Source of the DNA: a virus | Virus record (IMG/VR): IMGVR_UViG_3300003690_000130 | Location: 1 to 41,851 of that record | DNA length: 41,851 nt | Reading direction: 5' to 3' (one strand) | Shown: positions 23,357 to 28,911 of the stretch, one piece after another | How positions within the stretch are numbered: the first letter of the stretch is position 1 | How the letters are laid out: each line of letters opens with the position of its first letter | Notes under the pieces: model-generated | The model's input: only the letters and a program-made list of their open reading frames with translations | Databases searched by the model: none | Told to the model about the DNA's origin: nothing | Made by a program: the position numbers and the translations under genes

Positions 23357-23812
23357 CTAGCACACCTCAGAGGCCCTGTCCAGCAGCCATTGCAGGCGCA
23401 CCTTGACCTCCACTTCAGTCTGCTCCTCTTGGAATACATCGTACATAGGTTTTTTCTTTCTTGGGTTGGTCCTCTTCAGTAATGGTCCCCTGAATTTCCT
23501 CTGCCAGTATTTAACCCGCTTACTCATGTCCCCAGGCCTGACCTCTTCTAGACGCACCATACTAGGGTGTTCTCTCCGGATCCACACTCCTATGGCATCC
23601 TCCCTCCTGGACAGAAACCTCAGCTGGTGCTCAGGATAGAAACTCACCCCAACATGCCGTAAAATACCATCAGCTCCAATCAATCCATATATCCACCCCA
23701 TGCGGTCAGGATTGGCAATGCTGGCAGCTTTCTCTCGCTTATATTGGATGGCATTCTCATCACGCTCGTCAGCTTTTTGGATCATTAGGTGGAGGGCATC
23801 AAGTATTTCCAT
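23357..23812 (-). CDS. GIY-YIG-like nuclease domain protein, 151 aa
   Basis: Residues about 38-66 (GWIYGLIGADGILRHVGVSFYPEHQLRFLSRR) follow the GIY-YIG layout, with IYG for the first motif and HVG for the second, then the Arg/Gln-L helix. The C-terminal part is strongly basic (RVKYWQRKFRGPLLKRTNPRKKKP), which suits DNA binding. The usual catalytic Glu further on is not obvious, so it may be inactive or divergent. ATG 23812 is chosen because GGAGG lies 7 bases upstream. A TTG at 23818 is the other possibility. It is the first gene of the replication operon and could be a homing-type or repair nuclease. Confidence 0.55.
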   Translation of the reverse strand: MEILDALHLMIQKADERDENAIQYKREKAASIANPDRMGWIYGLIGADGILRHVGVSFYPEHQLRFLSRREDAIGVWIRREHPSMVRLEEVRPGDMSKRVKYWQRKFRGPLLKRTNPRKKKPMYDVFQEEQTEVEVKVRLQWLLDRASEVC

Positions 23813-23833
23813 GTACAAACCTCCTTATTTCCA
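23804..23833. promoter_or_regulatory. Two TATTTCCAT boxes at the start of the replication operon
   Basis: TATTTCCATGTAC starts at 23804, overlapping the GIY-YIG-like start codon. TATTTCCATGTCC starts at 23826, just upstream of its ribosome site. They are 22 bp apart, about two helical turns. The same eight bases form the inner arms of the inverted repeat at 23892-23921. This spacing suggests cooperative binding by a regulator such as the nearby ribbon-helix-helix proteins. Confidence 0.5.
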
Positions 23834-23872
23834 TGTCCTACAGGATAATCTATTGCCGTTTAAGGGTGGAAG

Positions 23873-23940
23873 TACATATAGGGAACAAGGGTATTTCCAT
23901 ACTAAGCAAGGAGTGGAAATAGGTCTGTTCCCTATATGTA
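23873..23940. repeat. 68-bp nested inverted repeat, probable operator
   Basis: TACATATAGGGAACA (23873-23887) is exactly the reverse complement of TGTTCCCTATATGTA (23926-23940). Inside it, TATTTCCA (23892-23899) is the exact reverse complement of TGGAAATA (23914-23921). The centre is a 14-base loop. It lies between a - strand operon and the only + strand gene of this half of the genome, so it is placed to control both. It could also form a cruciform. The inner box recurs twice more at 22-bp spacing nearer the operon. Confidence 0.75.
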
Positions 23941-23948
23941 TTTACATC

Positions 23949-23954
23949 TATAAT
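23949..23954 (+). promoter_or_regulatory. Likely -10 box for the gene at 23978
   Basis: A perfect TATAAT lies 23 bases before the start codon. No good -35 hexamer occurs at the usual distance, where the right arm of the inverted repeat sits (TGTTCC at 17-bp spacing). The promoter may therefore depend on, or be blocked by, the protein that binds the repeat. Confidence 0.45.
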
Positions 23955-23977
23955 ACTATTATTAAAAGGGAGTAAGG

Positions 23978-24190
23978 ATGTTCTTCCTTAAAGCCTGCCC
24001 CAAGTGCAAAGGTGATCTGTACCCGGACCACGATTTGTATGGGGCTTTCTTGACCTGTCTCCAATGCGGCTACATCCATGATTACCTGGCCAGACCCCCT
24101 GAACAGCTTTCAACGAATGCCAGGCACATCCTCAGAGGGTCATTAAAGTGGTCCGCTCTCTGGGGGACCAAACATACGCTACCCAGGTAA
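23978..24190 (+). CDS. Zinc-ribbon micro-protein, lone + strand gene, 70 aa
   Basis: The N-terminal half is a zinc ribbon: KACPKCKGDLYPDHDLYG then FLTCLQCGYIHDY, with four cysteines as two C-x-x-C pairs. This CPxCxGDLYxDxDxYGxxxxCLQCGY pattern is one I associate with small proteins in Chloroflexota and related metagenomic sequences. The C-terminal half is basic (RHILRGSLKWSALWG). AGGGAGTAAGG lies directly before the ATG. It has its own promoter, is the only + strand gene between 14.3 and 30.1 kb, and lies beside a large operator. A regulatory (transcription-related) role is plausible. Confidence 0.7.
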   Translation: MFFLKACPKCKGDLYPDHDLYGAFLTCLQCGYIHDYLARPPEQLSTNARHILRGSLKWSALWGTKHTLPR

Positions 24191-24203
24191 ACTCCCCCTT
24201 AAA

Positions 24204-24422
24204 TCAAGTCCTGTGAAGCCCTGGACCCCTTCTAGCTGCCAGCTCCACCCTATAATTCTCCCTCCGGCTTGCCCAGTCCTTCATGTACTGGATGAAATCC
24301 TCAACCACTCCCTCGTCCCCGTCATACGCCACAGCCGCCTTATCCAATATGATTTCTAATTGCTGCACCAGGCGGGTATGGGCATCCACCTCGAAGGCTG
24401 GTTCTCCTGGCTGTCCGGTCAT
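24204..24422 (-). CDS. Small helical early protein, 72 aa
   Basis: The start is ATG 24422, with GGAGG 7-8 bases upstream. The open frame continues back to 24461 through the preceding gene. The protein (MTGQPGEPAFEVDAHTRLVQQLE...) is mostly helical and charged, with a basic C-terminal tail (RRENYRVELAARRGPGLHRT). It overlaps the previous gene's stop by four bases. It lies only 13 bases from the convergent + strand gene end. The function is unknown. Confidence 0.55.
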   Translation of the reverse strand: MTGQPGEPAFEVDAHTRLVQQLEIILDKAAVAYDGDEGVVEDFIQYMKDWASRRENYRVELAARRGPGLHRT

Positions 24423-24691
24423 AGTTGACCTCCTGGTTGAATCTCTGGCTCCCCTACCCACTCCTCAAACTCGATTGTAATCTCTGGCCAGGGTACGGCG
24501 CGGCCCAACCGTTTGATGAGTGACTGGGTGATCTCCTTCCAGCTTGCGGCTGGGTCCAGTTCGCCGTCCCCGGTCAGCCATTTGTGGTCTACCAGGATGG
24601 TGATCCGCGCTGTCCGCATATAGGTTGGGTTTGTGAGGCCAGCTACAGCTTCAGCGGCCAGTTCAGACCGTGGGTCCCAATTTATAGGCAT
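24419..24691 (-). CDS. Early protein of unknown function, 90 aa
   Basis: The sequence has a mixed alpha/beta pattern (ARITILVDHKWLTGDGELDPAASWKEITQSLIKRLGRAVPWPEITIEFEEW). GGGGAG lies 8 bases before the ATG. It is acidic overall and contains no cysteine. It overlaps the next gene (ATGA) and is probably cotranscribed with the small early genes upstream. I do not recognise the family. Confidence 0.6.
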   Translation of the reverse strand: MPINWDPRSELAAEAVAGLTNPTYMRTARITILVDHKWLTGDGELDPAASWKEITQSLIKRLGRAVPWPEITIEFEEWVGEPEIQPGGQL

Positions 24692-24721
24692 AATTATTCT
24701 CCCCTTTTAAAATAGCCACCA

Positions 24722-25003
24722 CTACCCCCGCATCATGGACTCAAACACAAATATCGGAGTGCCTTCCCCAAGCCACCCACCTATAATATTGCACTCAAAG
24801 AACTCCTGAGCCCCTTCCTCGTCCATCTCATCGTCTCGCATCAGTACCGCAAGGATTCGCTCCACGCTATAGATCGCGAGAGGCCCATCATGAAACCTCC
24901 CTCCTATCCCAAGGATGCACTCATCGTAATCTGAGCGGGGCTCCATCAGCAGGGACTCTTCCCCGTACTCTCCCAAGTACTCCAGAATCTCCTTTAGTGT
25001 CAT
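24722..25003 (-). CDS. Conserved early phage protein, 93 aa
   Basis: ATG 25003 is chosen. An AAGGAGAT lies about 15 bases upstream. A GTG at 25066 would overlap the previous gene and add a cysteine-rich, unlikely N-terminus. The sequence MTLKEILEYLGEYGEESLLMEP...DECILGIGGRF...LAIYSVERILAVLM...DEEGAQEFFECNIIGGWLGEGTPIFV follows a pattern that I recognise from a widespread family of small phage and host proteins of unknown function (ending E-F-x-x-N-x-x-G...G-x-x-T-P-I-F). It is strongly acidic. Confidence 0.65.
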   Translation of the reverse strand: MTLKEILEYLGEYGEESLLMEPRSDYDECILGIGGRFHDGPLAIYSVERILAVLMRDDEMDEEGAQEFFECNIIGGWLGEGTPIFVFESMMRG

Positions 25004-25031
25004 AACAGCTTCGGTATCTCCTTTACACCCG

Positions 25032-25280
25032 CTACTCGTACCGGAACAGGTACAGGGTGCCTTCACGGCAGCTTGCCTTTACCTGAAATCCACTCTTGAT
25101 GGCAACAACCCGTAGTGAAGCGCCACCACCACAGGCGTCATTCTTGTCGTTGTGCTTCCATCTACATGGCATCTTGATCCCTGTACCTGGCAGCAATCTT
25201 CTTGTGGCTTCGCTCTCCAATGTGTGGCGTCTACGAGCACCAACAGTGTCAAACTCTTCTTGGTTGATTGGCTCTACCAC
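25032..25280 (-). CDS. Early zinc-binding-like protein, 82 aa
   Basis: A GTG start has GGAGG 7 bases upstream in a purine-rich leader. The central part (IKMPCRWKHNDKNDACGGGASLRVVAIKSGFQVKASCREG) has three cysteines and one histidine, which might hold one zinc. The second half alternates like a beta hairpin. The basic N-terminal helix (GARRRHTLESEATRRLL) could contact nucleic acid. The 3' end overlaps the frame upstream of the next gene. The family is not recognised. Confidence 0.55.
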   Translation of the reverse strand: MVEPINQEEFDTVGARRRHTLESEATRRLLPGTGIKMPCRWKHNDKNDACGGGASLRVVAIKSGFQVKASCREGTLYLFRYE

Positions 25281-25290
25281 TTTCTTCCTC

Positions 25291-25357
25291 CTACTCTTCT
25301 ACTCTTCTAGTCTTCTATATCCCCTCTCCCCCCCCCATACTCCTCCCGCTGCGCGGG
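25291..25357 (-). promoter_or_regulatory. Polypurine leader with G9 run and GC hairpin
   Basis: Read on the - strand this is almost entirely purine, with repeats of AGAAGAGTAG and a G9 tract (C9 on + at 25328-25336). Upstream of it sits a 5-bp GC stem with a 3-base loop (CCCGC, 25345-25349; GCGGG, 25353-25357). It leads into the ribosome site of the gene ending at 25280. A long homopolymer in a leader can vary in length between copies. Confidence 0.4.
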
Positions 25358-25373
25358 CCCCTATGTTTCTGGT

Positions 25374-25574
25374 CTAGTTCCTGGATAGGGTGGCATGGCT
25401 GGTAAACAAAGTCGGCCACTGGAGCGCGATCTGTAGCGCCTGTAGCGGCTGGATTCTAGCTAGGCGTTGCTCGGACAGCACACACGGCAGGTCACCAAAT
25501 CGCACTGGCCACTGGATGAGGTTGCTTAAATACGAATCAATCATGTTTATCCACCTTATGGCGGTAGTTACCAA
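25374..25574 (-). CDS. Doubtful early ORF, 66 aa
   Basis: An open frame starts at a TTG that overlaps the preceding stop. It reads MVTTAIRWINMIDSYLSNLIQWP and continues with Gln/Leu-rich sequence. No motif, no cysteines and no clear ribosome site are visible, and an opposite-strand frame of similar length exists. It may be non-coding sequence. It is listed because this 280-bp stretch otherwise lacks a gene. Confidence 0.25.
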   Translation of the reverse strand: MVTTAIRWINMIDSYLSNLIQWPVRFGDLPCVLSEQRLARIQPLQALQIALQWPTLFTSHATLSRN

Positions 25575-25741
25575 TTGATATCGTTAGATAGCGTGGCTTG
25601 TGTACCAACGCAACCCGAACGACCACATAACTGACAATTAACGTCCACGTACCAAGTCCCCCCGTCGGACTCTATGTGCATCGTGGCCCAATCGGGGCGA
25701 TGGATTCCTTCAGAGTCGTTAGGGCAAATCTCGTCATCCAT
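25568..25741 (-). CDS. Zinc-binding micro-protein, 57 aa
   Basis: The protein begins MDDEICPNDSEGIHRPDWATM. Its second half contains TWYVDVNCQLCGRSGCVGT and ends TLSNDINW. Four cysteines plus a histidine form a ribbon. The Y-V-D-V-N-C-x-x-C-G-R-S-G-C-x-G pattern is a small zinc protein family that I recognise from phage and metagenome sequences. AAGGAG lies 10 bases upstream of the ATG. It is short, so it is easily missed by gene finders. The function is unknown. Confidence 0.7.
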   Translation of the reverse strand: MDDEICPNDSEGIHRPDWATMHIESDGGTWYVDVNCQLCGRSGCVGTQATLSNDINW

Positions 25742-25784
25742 TTCGAGTCACTCCTTCTCTATCCAAACTTGGTTCCTATGGCCC

Positions 25785-26102
25785 CTAAATGAATGGGAAT
25801 TTAATCTCCCCTTGAGGACTTATGTAGAGCTGCCTACCATCAGGGTAGTCGTTGTAGCCCTCTAACCAAGCCTGGAACCGCACCAGGAACTCACAGGATG
25901 CCTCATCCCTGCCGTCGTAGTCCTCTGTCTGTATGCTATTTAGCAATGTGAGCATCTGGGCCACCATCTGCTGGCGTAAGGTAGGGTGTTCCCTATTCAG
26001 CATCTCCACCAGGTGCGGGTTCATAGCCTCGGAGCCTATCCGGTTGGTCACCTTGTACCAGGCAGCGTAATAGTCCTTGGCATCGGTTTCGCCTATTGTC
26101 AT
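25785..26102 (-). CDS. Early helical protein, 105 aa
   Basis: The sequence is mainly helical (AKDYYAAWYKVTNRIGSEAMNPHLVEMLNREHPTLRQQMVAQMLTLLNSI) and ends in a beta-type segment (GRQLYISPQGEIKFPFI). One region (EDYDGRDEASCEFLVRFQAWLEGY) is acidic. GGAGG lies 5 bases before the ATG, which directly follows the stop of the upstream gene. The family is not recognised. It is likely an early host-interaction gene, by position only. Confidence 0.6.
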   Translation of the reverse strand: MTIGETDAKDYYAAWYKVTNRIGSEAMNPHLVEMLNREHPTLRQQMVAQMLTLLNSIQTEDYDGRDEASCEFLVRFQAWLEGYNDYPDGRQLYISPQGEIKFPFI

Positions 26103-26279
26103 CTAGACCTCCGCATCCTGGATTGAGTCCAGTAAGGTTGCGGTGATAGCTACATCTACCCCCAGGCCCTTGACGAGCTCCTCTAGGGGCCAGCTATCCG
26201 GCTCGATGTTGGAACTGCCACCAAAATCCTGATCAGTGATGTAGCCCTCGATTTTTACCCGATAGACCTTGATACTCAT
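26103..26279 (-). CDS. Small early protein, 58 aa
   Basis: ATG 26279 with AAGGGGGA upstream gives MSIKVYRVKIEGYITDQDFGG and the rest a helix (LEELVKGLGVDVAITATLLDS). The frame extends further upstream, but that part reads through the hairpin and the DUF932 gene and is not coding. The composition is acidic and it looks like a small alpha/beta protein. The stop is followed immediately by the next ATG. Function is unknown. Confidence 0.6.
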   Translation of the reverse strand: MSIKVYRVKIEGYITDQDFGGSSNIEPDSWPLEELVKGLGVDVAITATLLDSIQDAEV

Positions 26280-26320
26280 AGTTAAATCCCCCTTAATAAT
26301 CCCTGTAATATAAATGGAAT

Positions 26321-26344
26321 GAGGCCGGGGATTAACCCGGCCTC
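26321..26344 (-). terminator. GC-rich intercistronic hairpin
   Basis: GAGGCCGGG (26321-26329) pairs perfectly with CCCGGCCTC (26336-26344) around a six-base loop, 8 bases after the DUF932 stop. No U tract follows on the - strand. It may slow ribosome-free polymerase, protect the 3' end of the upstream message or act as a processing site, and need not terminate. Confidence 0.55.
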
Positions 26345-26352
26345 GACAGCGT

Positions 26353-27084
26353 CTAGTTGAGATAGACGTCCTCATTGACCACAACGTGCTGAGGCGTGGA
26401 GAAGTCCAGGCCACATGCGCTGTCCATCAACCCGTGCAGAATCTGGGTCCGCGCTGGCACTTGCTCCACCGGGTAGGCTTTCAGCACTTCGGTGAAATCG
26501 TTGAATAAGCTCCAGCCGGTCCGGGCCGCGAACTCCTCATGCAGCGGCTCGTGCCATTGCTCGACCACCTCCCGGATCCTGGCGTTGGGTATCACCCTGG
26601 CCATTGCCGCCCTTACAATCGTGGCGTAAGCCTGGTCATCGGACAGCTCCGCTTCCTTGTAGCCAGCAATCCGCACCTCCTGGCTACGCTTCAACGTGCC
26701 AAGCCTGCCCAAGGCGTCATTGACCAACCGTGGCAAGTCCTGGAGGGCAAATCTAGTGTGTTTCCGGGCGAATGTGACCTCCCCCGAGAAGGCCAGATTG
26801 TCGCAAACGAACACCCTTGAACCCAGTGCCATAGACGCCGAGAAACTCTTGTCATGCGTATTCCGGAGGGCAGCGATGAGTTCAAAGTCATCATGGGCCG
26901 CACCGTTGGACAACCTCAGCAATCCGAAATACCGCATCCCGTCGTTAGCCAAGGCATGTTCCCCACCGACCACATGGAGGCCCTGCTGCTCCAGCCCCTC
27001 CACCGCCAGGTCCAAAATCCTGGCATGGGGTATCGGGTAATGTGACTCCACTTTTCCGCCGCAATGTAGTATTAGTCCAGCCAT
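26353..27084 (-). CDS. DUF932 family protein, 243 aa
   Basis: The sequence carries the DUF932 hallmarks: MRYFGLLRLSNG, then LIAALRNTHDKSFSASMALGSRVFVCDNLAFSGEVTFARKHT and a helical C-terminus (YATIVRAAMARVIPNARIREVVEQWHEP). DUF932 proteins are widespread in phages and plasmids, and their biochemical role is not settled. Here it is the longest gene of the small early block. GGAGG lies 7 bases before the ATG. It is preceded and followed by GC-rich hairpins, so its message may be separately stabilised. Confidence 0.82.
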   Translation of the reverse strand: MAGLILHCGGKVESHYPIPHARILDLAVEGLEQQGLHVVGGEHALANDGMRYFGLLRLSNGAAHDDFELIAALRNTHDKSFSASMALGSRVFVCDNLAFSGEVTFARKHTRFALQDLPRLVNDALGRLGTLKRSQEVRIAGYKEAELSDDQAYATIVRAAMARVIPNARIREVVEQWHEPLHEEFAARTGWSLFNDFTEVLKAYPVEQVPARTQILHGLMDSACGLDFSTPQHVVVNEDVYLN

Positions 27085-27120
27085 AGTCTCACCTCCTGAG
27101 TGTCAGCGGTTTGTTAGCCA

Positions 27121-27159
27121 CTGCCCAGGTGGGCCGGTTTCCCAGCCCACCGGCGGCAG
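27121..27159 (-). terminator. GC-rich two-part hairpin
   Basis: GGTGGGC (27128-27134) pairs with GCCCACC (27145-27151) around a 10-base loop. CTGCC (27121-27125) and GGCAG (27155-27159) extend it as an outer stem. It begins 3 bases after the stop of the gene at 27163. There is no U tract. It resembles the other hairpins of this gene block. Confidence 0.5.
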
Positions 27160-27162
27160 GGG

Positions 27163-27321
27163 TTAATCGTCCCTTTTAAATTCCTTGCACCGGCTGGCTT
27201 TAATACCTTGCATATGCCTGGAGTGGTTCGCCTTGCATATGTAGTGGATTGGTGGGTCTTCTATCTTCCCAATTATCATCCCGAGGCCTCCGCAGCACCT
27301 ACACCTTGGTTCTGCCACCAT
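27163..27321 (-). CDS. Cysteine-rich micro-protein, 52 aa
   Basis: The start at 27321 has AAGGAGG 4 bases upstream. A second possible ATG lies at 27342, overlapping the previous stop. The product contains MVAEPRCRCCGGLG, a later HYICKANHSRH and a final RCKEFKR. Five cysteines and several histidines suggest one or two zinc sites. The C-terminus is basic. No named family is recognised. It ends in the hairpin at 27121-27159. Confidence 0.55.
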   Translation of the reverse strand: MVAEPRCRCCGGLGMIIGKIEDPPIHYICKANHSRHMQGIKASRCKEFKRDD

Positions 27322-27334
27322 TTCTCCTCCTTCC

Positions 27335-27535
27335 TTATTCATTCTCAAACTCGCCGTTCTGAGCAGAGTGGCCGCATGGTTCGCTCTCAAATACCTCGAT
27401 GCACCCACAGCAGATCATCATCGCGATGGGGTCGTAGCCGTACTCCTCCCCGGGGGGTATCTCAGCCCCACATCCTCCGCACTTACTGGCTGGACCGGTT
27501 CCTGTTCGCATCTCGTATCCGGCTCGCTTGGTCAT
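27335..27535 (-). CDS. Zinc-finger micro-protein, 66 aa
   Basis: Residues 19-51 (KCGGCGAEIPPGEEYGYDPIAMMICCGCIEVFESEPCG) hold two C-x-x-C pairs and two further cysteines, a typical zinc-ribbon layout. GGAGGGGGG lies 7-8 bases before the ATG. The start shows a short basic segment and the C-terminus is acidic. Function is unknown. It lies in the cluster of small early genes and is the neighbour of another cysteine-rich gene. Confidence 0.6.
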   Translation of the reverse strand: MTKRAGYEMRTGTGPASKCGGCGAEIPPGEEYGYDPIAMMICCGCIEVFESEPCGHSAQNGEFENE

Positions 27536-27538
27536 GGT

Positions 27539-27826
27539 CTATCCCCCCTCCAGCTGCTTGATTAGCGTCTTGAAGATTCGGACATCGCCCTTCATCCCGT
27601 CCTTGTAAAAGGCTCCCCGGTAATAAAAGTTTTTTACACTGCATTGCACCTGGGAGTCGTACTCATAGTCGTGGCCCTCATGCTCCACCTGGACGCTGAA
27701 GCTGTACCGCTTCTCATCGTATCTCCGGGAGGATGCATTGCCAGCTGATGTCCAGAAGTAGGATGATTTCAGCTTGTCATGGTTATCCAGGGCTTTTTGT
27801 ACCAGGGCTTTGTCCTTGTCAGTCAT
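27539..27826 (-). CDS. Early protein of unknown function, 95 aa
   Basis: The protein has a lysine-rich N-terminal helix (TDKDKALVQKALDNHDKLK). The central beta-type section has many tyrosines (RRYDEKRYSFSVQVEHEGHDYEYDSQVQCSV, KNFYYRGAFYKDG), and the end is a short helix. AGGTCTAGACC between GGAGG and the ATG gives a normal spacer. It starts 4 bases after the upstream stop. The family is not recognised. The small beta sheet with flanking helices resembles many phage early proteins that bind host enzymes (inference). Confidence 0.6.
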   Translation of the reverse strand: MTDKDKALVQKALDNHDKLKSSYFWTSAGNASSRRYDEKRYSFSVQVEHEGHDYEYDSQVQCSVKNFYYRGAFYKDGMKGDVRIFKTLIKQLEGG

Positions 27827-27829
27827 GGT

Positions 27830-28093
27830 CTAGACCTCCTTCGGTGCCTGCAATTCGGGGTTCCCGGTGATGATATCGACAATCGTTTCCCAGGCCTTCA
27901 CCGCCTTGTCCAGTTCTGCCCTGGCTTCCTTCAAGTCAATCAACAGGGTCTTGAAGTTGTCCACCGTGAGGGCCTTGGTCTTACGTTGGTAGATCAAGGT
28001 GAGTTCCTTGACATTCCCCATGTGTTCATGGGCCGCTTGTGCCAGGTAGAACGTCTGGATTGCTGGGCTAAGTTCGATTTCTATGGTTGCCAT
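27830..28093 (-). CDS. Early helical protein, 87 aa
   Basis: The sequence is entirely helical after a short strand (ATIEIELSPAIQTFYLAQAAHEHMGNVKELTLIYQRKTKAL, then LLIDLKEARAELDKAVKAWETIV). It looks like a helical hairpin or coiled-coil dimer. GGAGG is 10 bases before the ATG within a leader that contains CCAAATTAGCAG, also found upstream of the gene at 28849. Function is unknown. Confidence 0.6.
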   Translation of the reverse strand: MATIEIELSPAIQTFYLAQAAHEHMGNVKELTLIYQRKTKALTVDNFKTLLIDLKEARAELDKAVKAWETIVDIITGNPELQAPKEV

Positions 28094-28139
28094 GTTTTAC
28101 GCCTCCTGCTGCTAATTTGGCCATCTGGCTTATCGCCTA

Positions 28140-28181
28140 CCCTATCTGGCTGATAGGGTTTCGGCCCGGAGCCACCGGGCC
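28140..28181 (-). promoter_or_regulatory. Tandem hairpins with complementary loops
   Basis: Stem 1 pairs CCCTATC (28140-28146) with GATAGGG (28152-28158), loop TGGCT. Stem 2 pairs GGCCCGG (28163-28169) with CCGGGCC (28175-28181), loop AGCCA. The two five-base loops are exact reverse complements and only four bases separate the stems, so the RNA could form a kissing pair. It lies 13 bases after a stop codon and upstream of the gene at 28093. Confidence 0.55.
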
Positions 28182-28194
28182 TCATCAGGGCGGG

Positions 28195-28389
28195 TTATGC
28201 GAAAAACTCGTCCAGTCCGTTGATGATACCGGTAACCTTATCGTCCAAGCCCTCACCCAATACGTCCCCTTCTTCTGCGAGGTCTTCGGTATCCAAGTCC
28301 TTGAGCCGCCAGTAGGCATCCTCCAAAATTTCCATGATTTGCTCAACTCGAGGCATACGATGTTCTCCCTGTGTCTGCGTGTTGGTCAT
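28195..28389 (-). CDS. Small acidic early protein, 64 aa
   Basis: ATG 28389 is preceded by GGAGGAGG at a good distance. The frame open to 28425 has no such site. The product is very acidic (RLKDLDTEDLAEEGDVLGEGLDDKVTGIINGLDEFFA) and helical, with an N-terminal Thr/Gln stretch. Small acidic phage proteins often mimic DNA or bind host nucleoid proteins, but that is only a suggestion here. Hairpins flank the gene on both sides. Confidence 0.6.
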   Translation of the reverse strand: MTNTQTQGEHRMPRVEQIMEILEDAYWRLKDLDTEDLAEEGDVLGEGLDDKVTGIINGLDEFFA

Positions 28390-28440
28390 CTCGTTTCCTC
28401 CTCCTTGTTTGGCTGGCCTTGGCACCAGTCCTGGGGTTTA

Positions 28441-28456
28441 CAGCCCCGAAGGGCTG
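28441..28456 (-). terminator. UUCG-tetraloop hairpin
   Basis: On the - strand the RNA reads CAGCCC, UUCG, GGGCUG: a perfect six-base stem with the very stable UUCG loop, 4 bases after the stop of the gene at 28460. A second pairing of GGGG (28433-28436) with CCCC (28444-28447) would exclude it, so two alternative structures are possible. Confidence 0.55.
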
Positions 28457-28459
28457 GCC

Positions 28460-28849
28460 TCACCGACATTTAGCGCATACGCCCAGACCATCGTAAACTC
28501 TTGGATGGATGCGAAGGCATTGGCGAACTGCTACACGCTCCGCACATTCATGGTCGAGTCGTTCCTGGTCCCGGCGGTCTGCTGCCCACTCTTCCACCGT
28601 GTATCCCCGTGGGCTGAATTTCCCTACATCCCCTAGGACATCGGTCACCAAGCCGAAGGATCGCCACCTATCGGGCGTGTAGCTGTCCAGGTGTACGATG
28701 GCCGTGAATCGGATACTCTCAAATCTCTTGCCCGTGGGGTAATCCCAGATAGCCTCAATCGTGCCGTCATCGTGCCTGAGCATGTCCCGCATGTACTCCG
28801 CTGGGGTAGATTTGAATGCTGCTACACCCTTCACTCTGACTCGCTCCAT
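28460..28849 (-). CDS. Early protein of unknown function, 129 aa
   Basis: The N-terminal half is alpha/beta (MERVRVKGVAAFKSTPAEYMRDML, KRFESIRFTAIVHLDSY). The C-terminal half is charged and helical (YTVEEWAADRRDQERLDHECAERVAVRQCL) and ends with GLGVCAKCR, a C-x-x-C at the terminus. Together with earlier cysteines and a histidine this may bind a metal. GGAGGGAGG lies before the ATG. The leader contains GGCCAAATTAGCAG. The family is not recognised. Confidence 0.6.
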   Translation of the reverse strand: MERVRVKGVAAFKSTPAEYMRDMLRHDDGTIEAIWDYPTGKRFESIRFTAIVHLDSYTPDRWRSFGLVTDVLGDVGKFSPRGYTVEEWAADRRDQERLDHECAERVAVRQCLRIHPRVYDGLGVCAKCR

Positions 28850-28881
28850 TGGTTGCCTCCCTCCTGCTAATTTGGCCGCTA

Positions 28882-28901
28882 CTGGGCACCGTGATGCCCA
28901 G
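28882..28901 (-). terminator. Intercistronic hairpin
   Basis: CTGGGCA (28882-28888) pairs with TGCCCAG (28895-28901) around a six-base loop, 11 bases after the stop of the gene at 28912. No U tract follows. It is one of five similar hairpins in this block. Confidence 0.5.
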
Positions 28902-28911
28902 GTTGGGTAAA

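Noticed and set aside
25390-25578. 62-codon + strand frame
   Set aside because: It would be a second lone + strand gene, has no ribosome site or motif, and overlaps the better-supported zinc micro-protein gene on the - strand.
27779-28153. 124-codon + strand frame
   Set aside because: It is antisense to two small genes with strong ribosome sites and runs through the paired hairpins.
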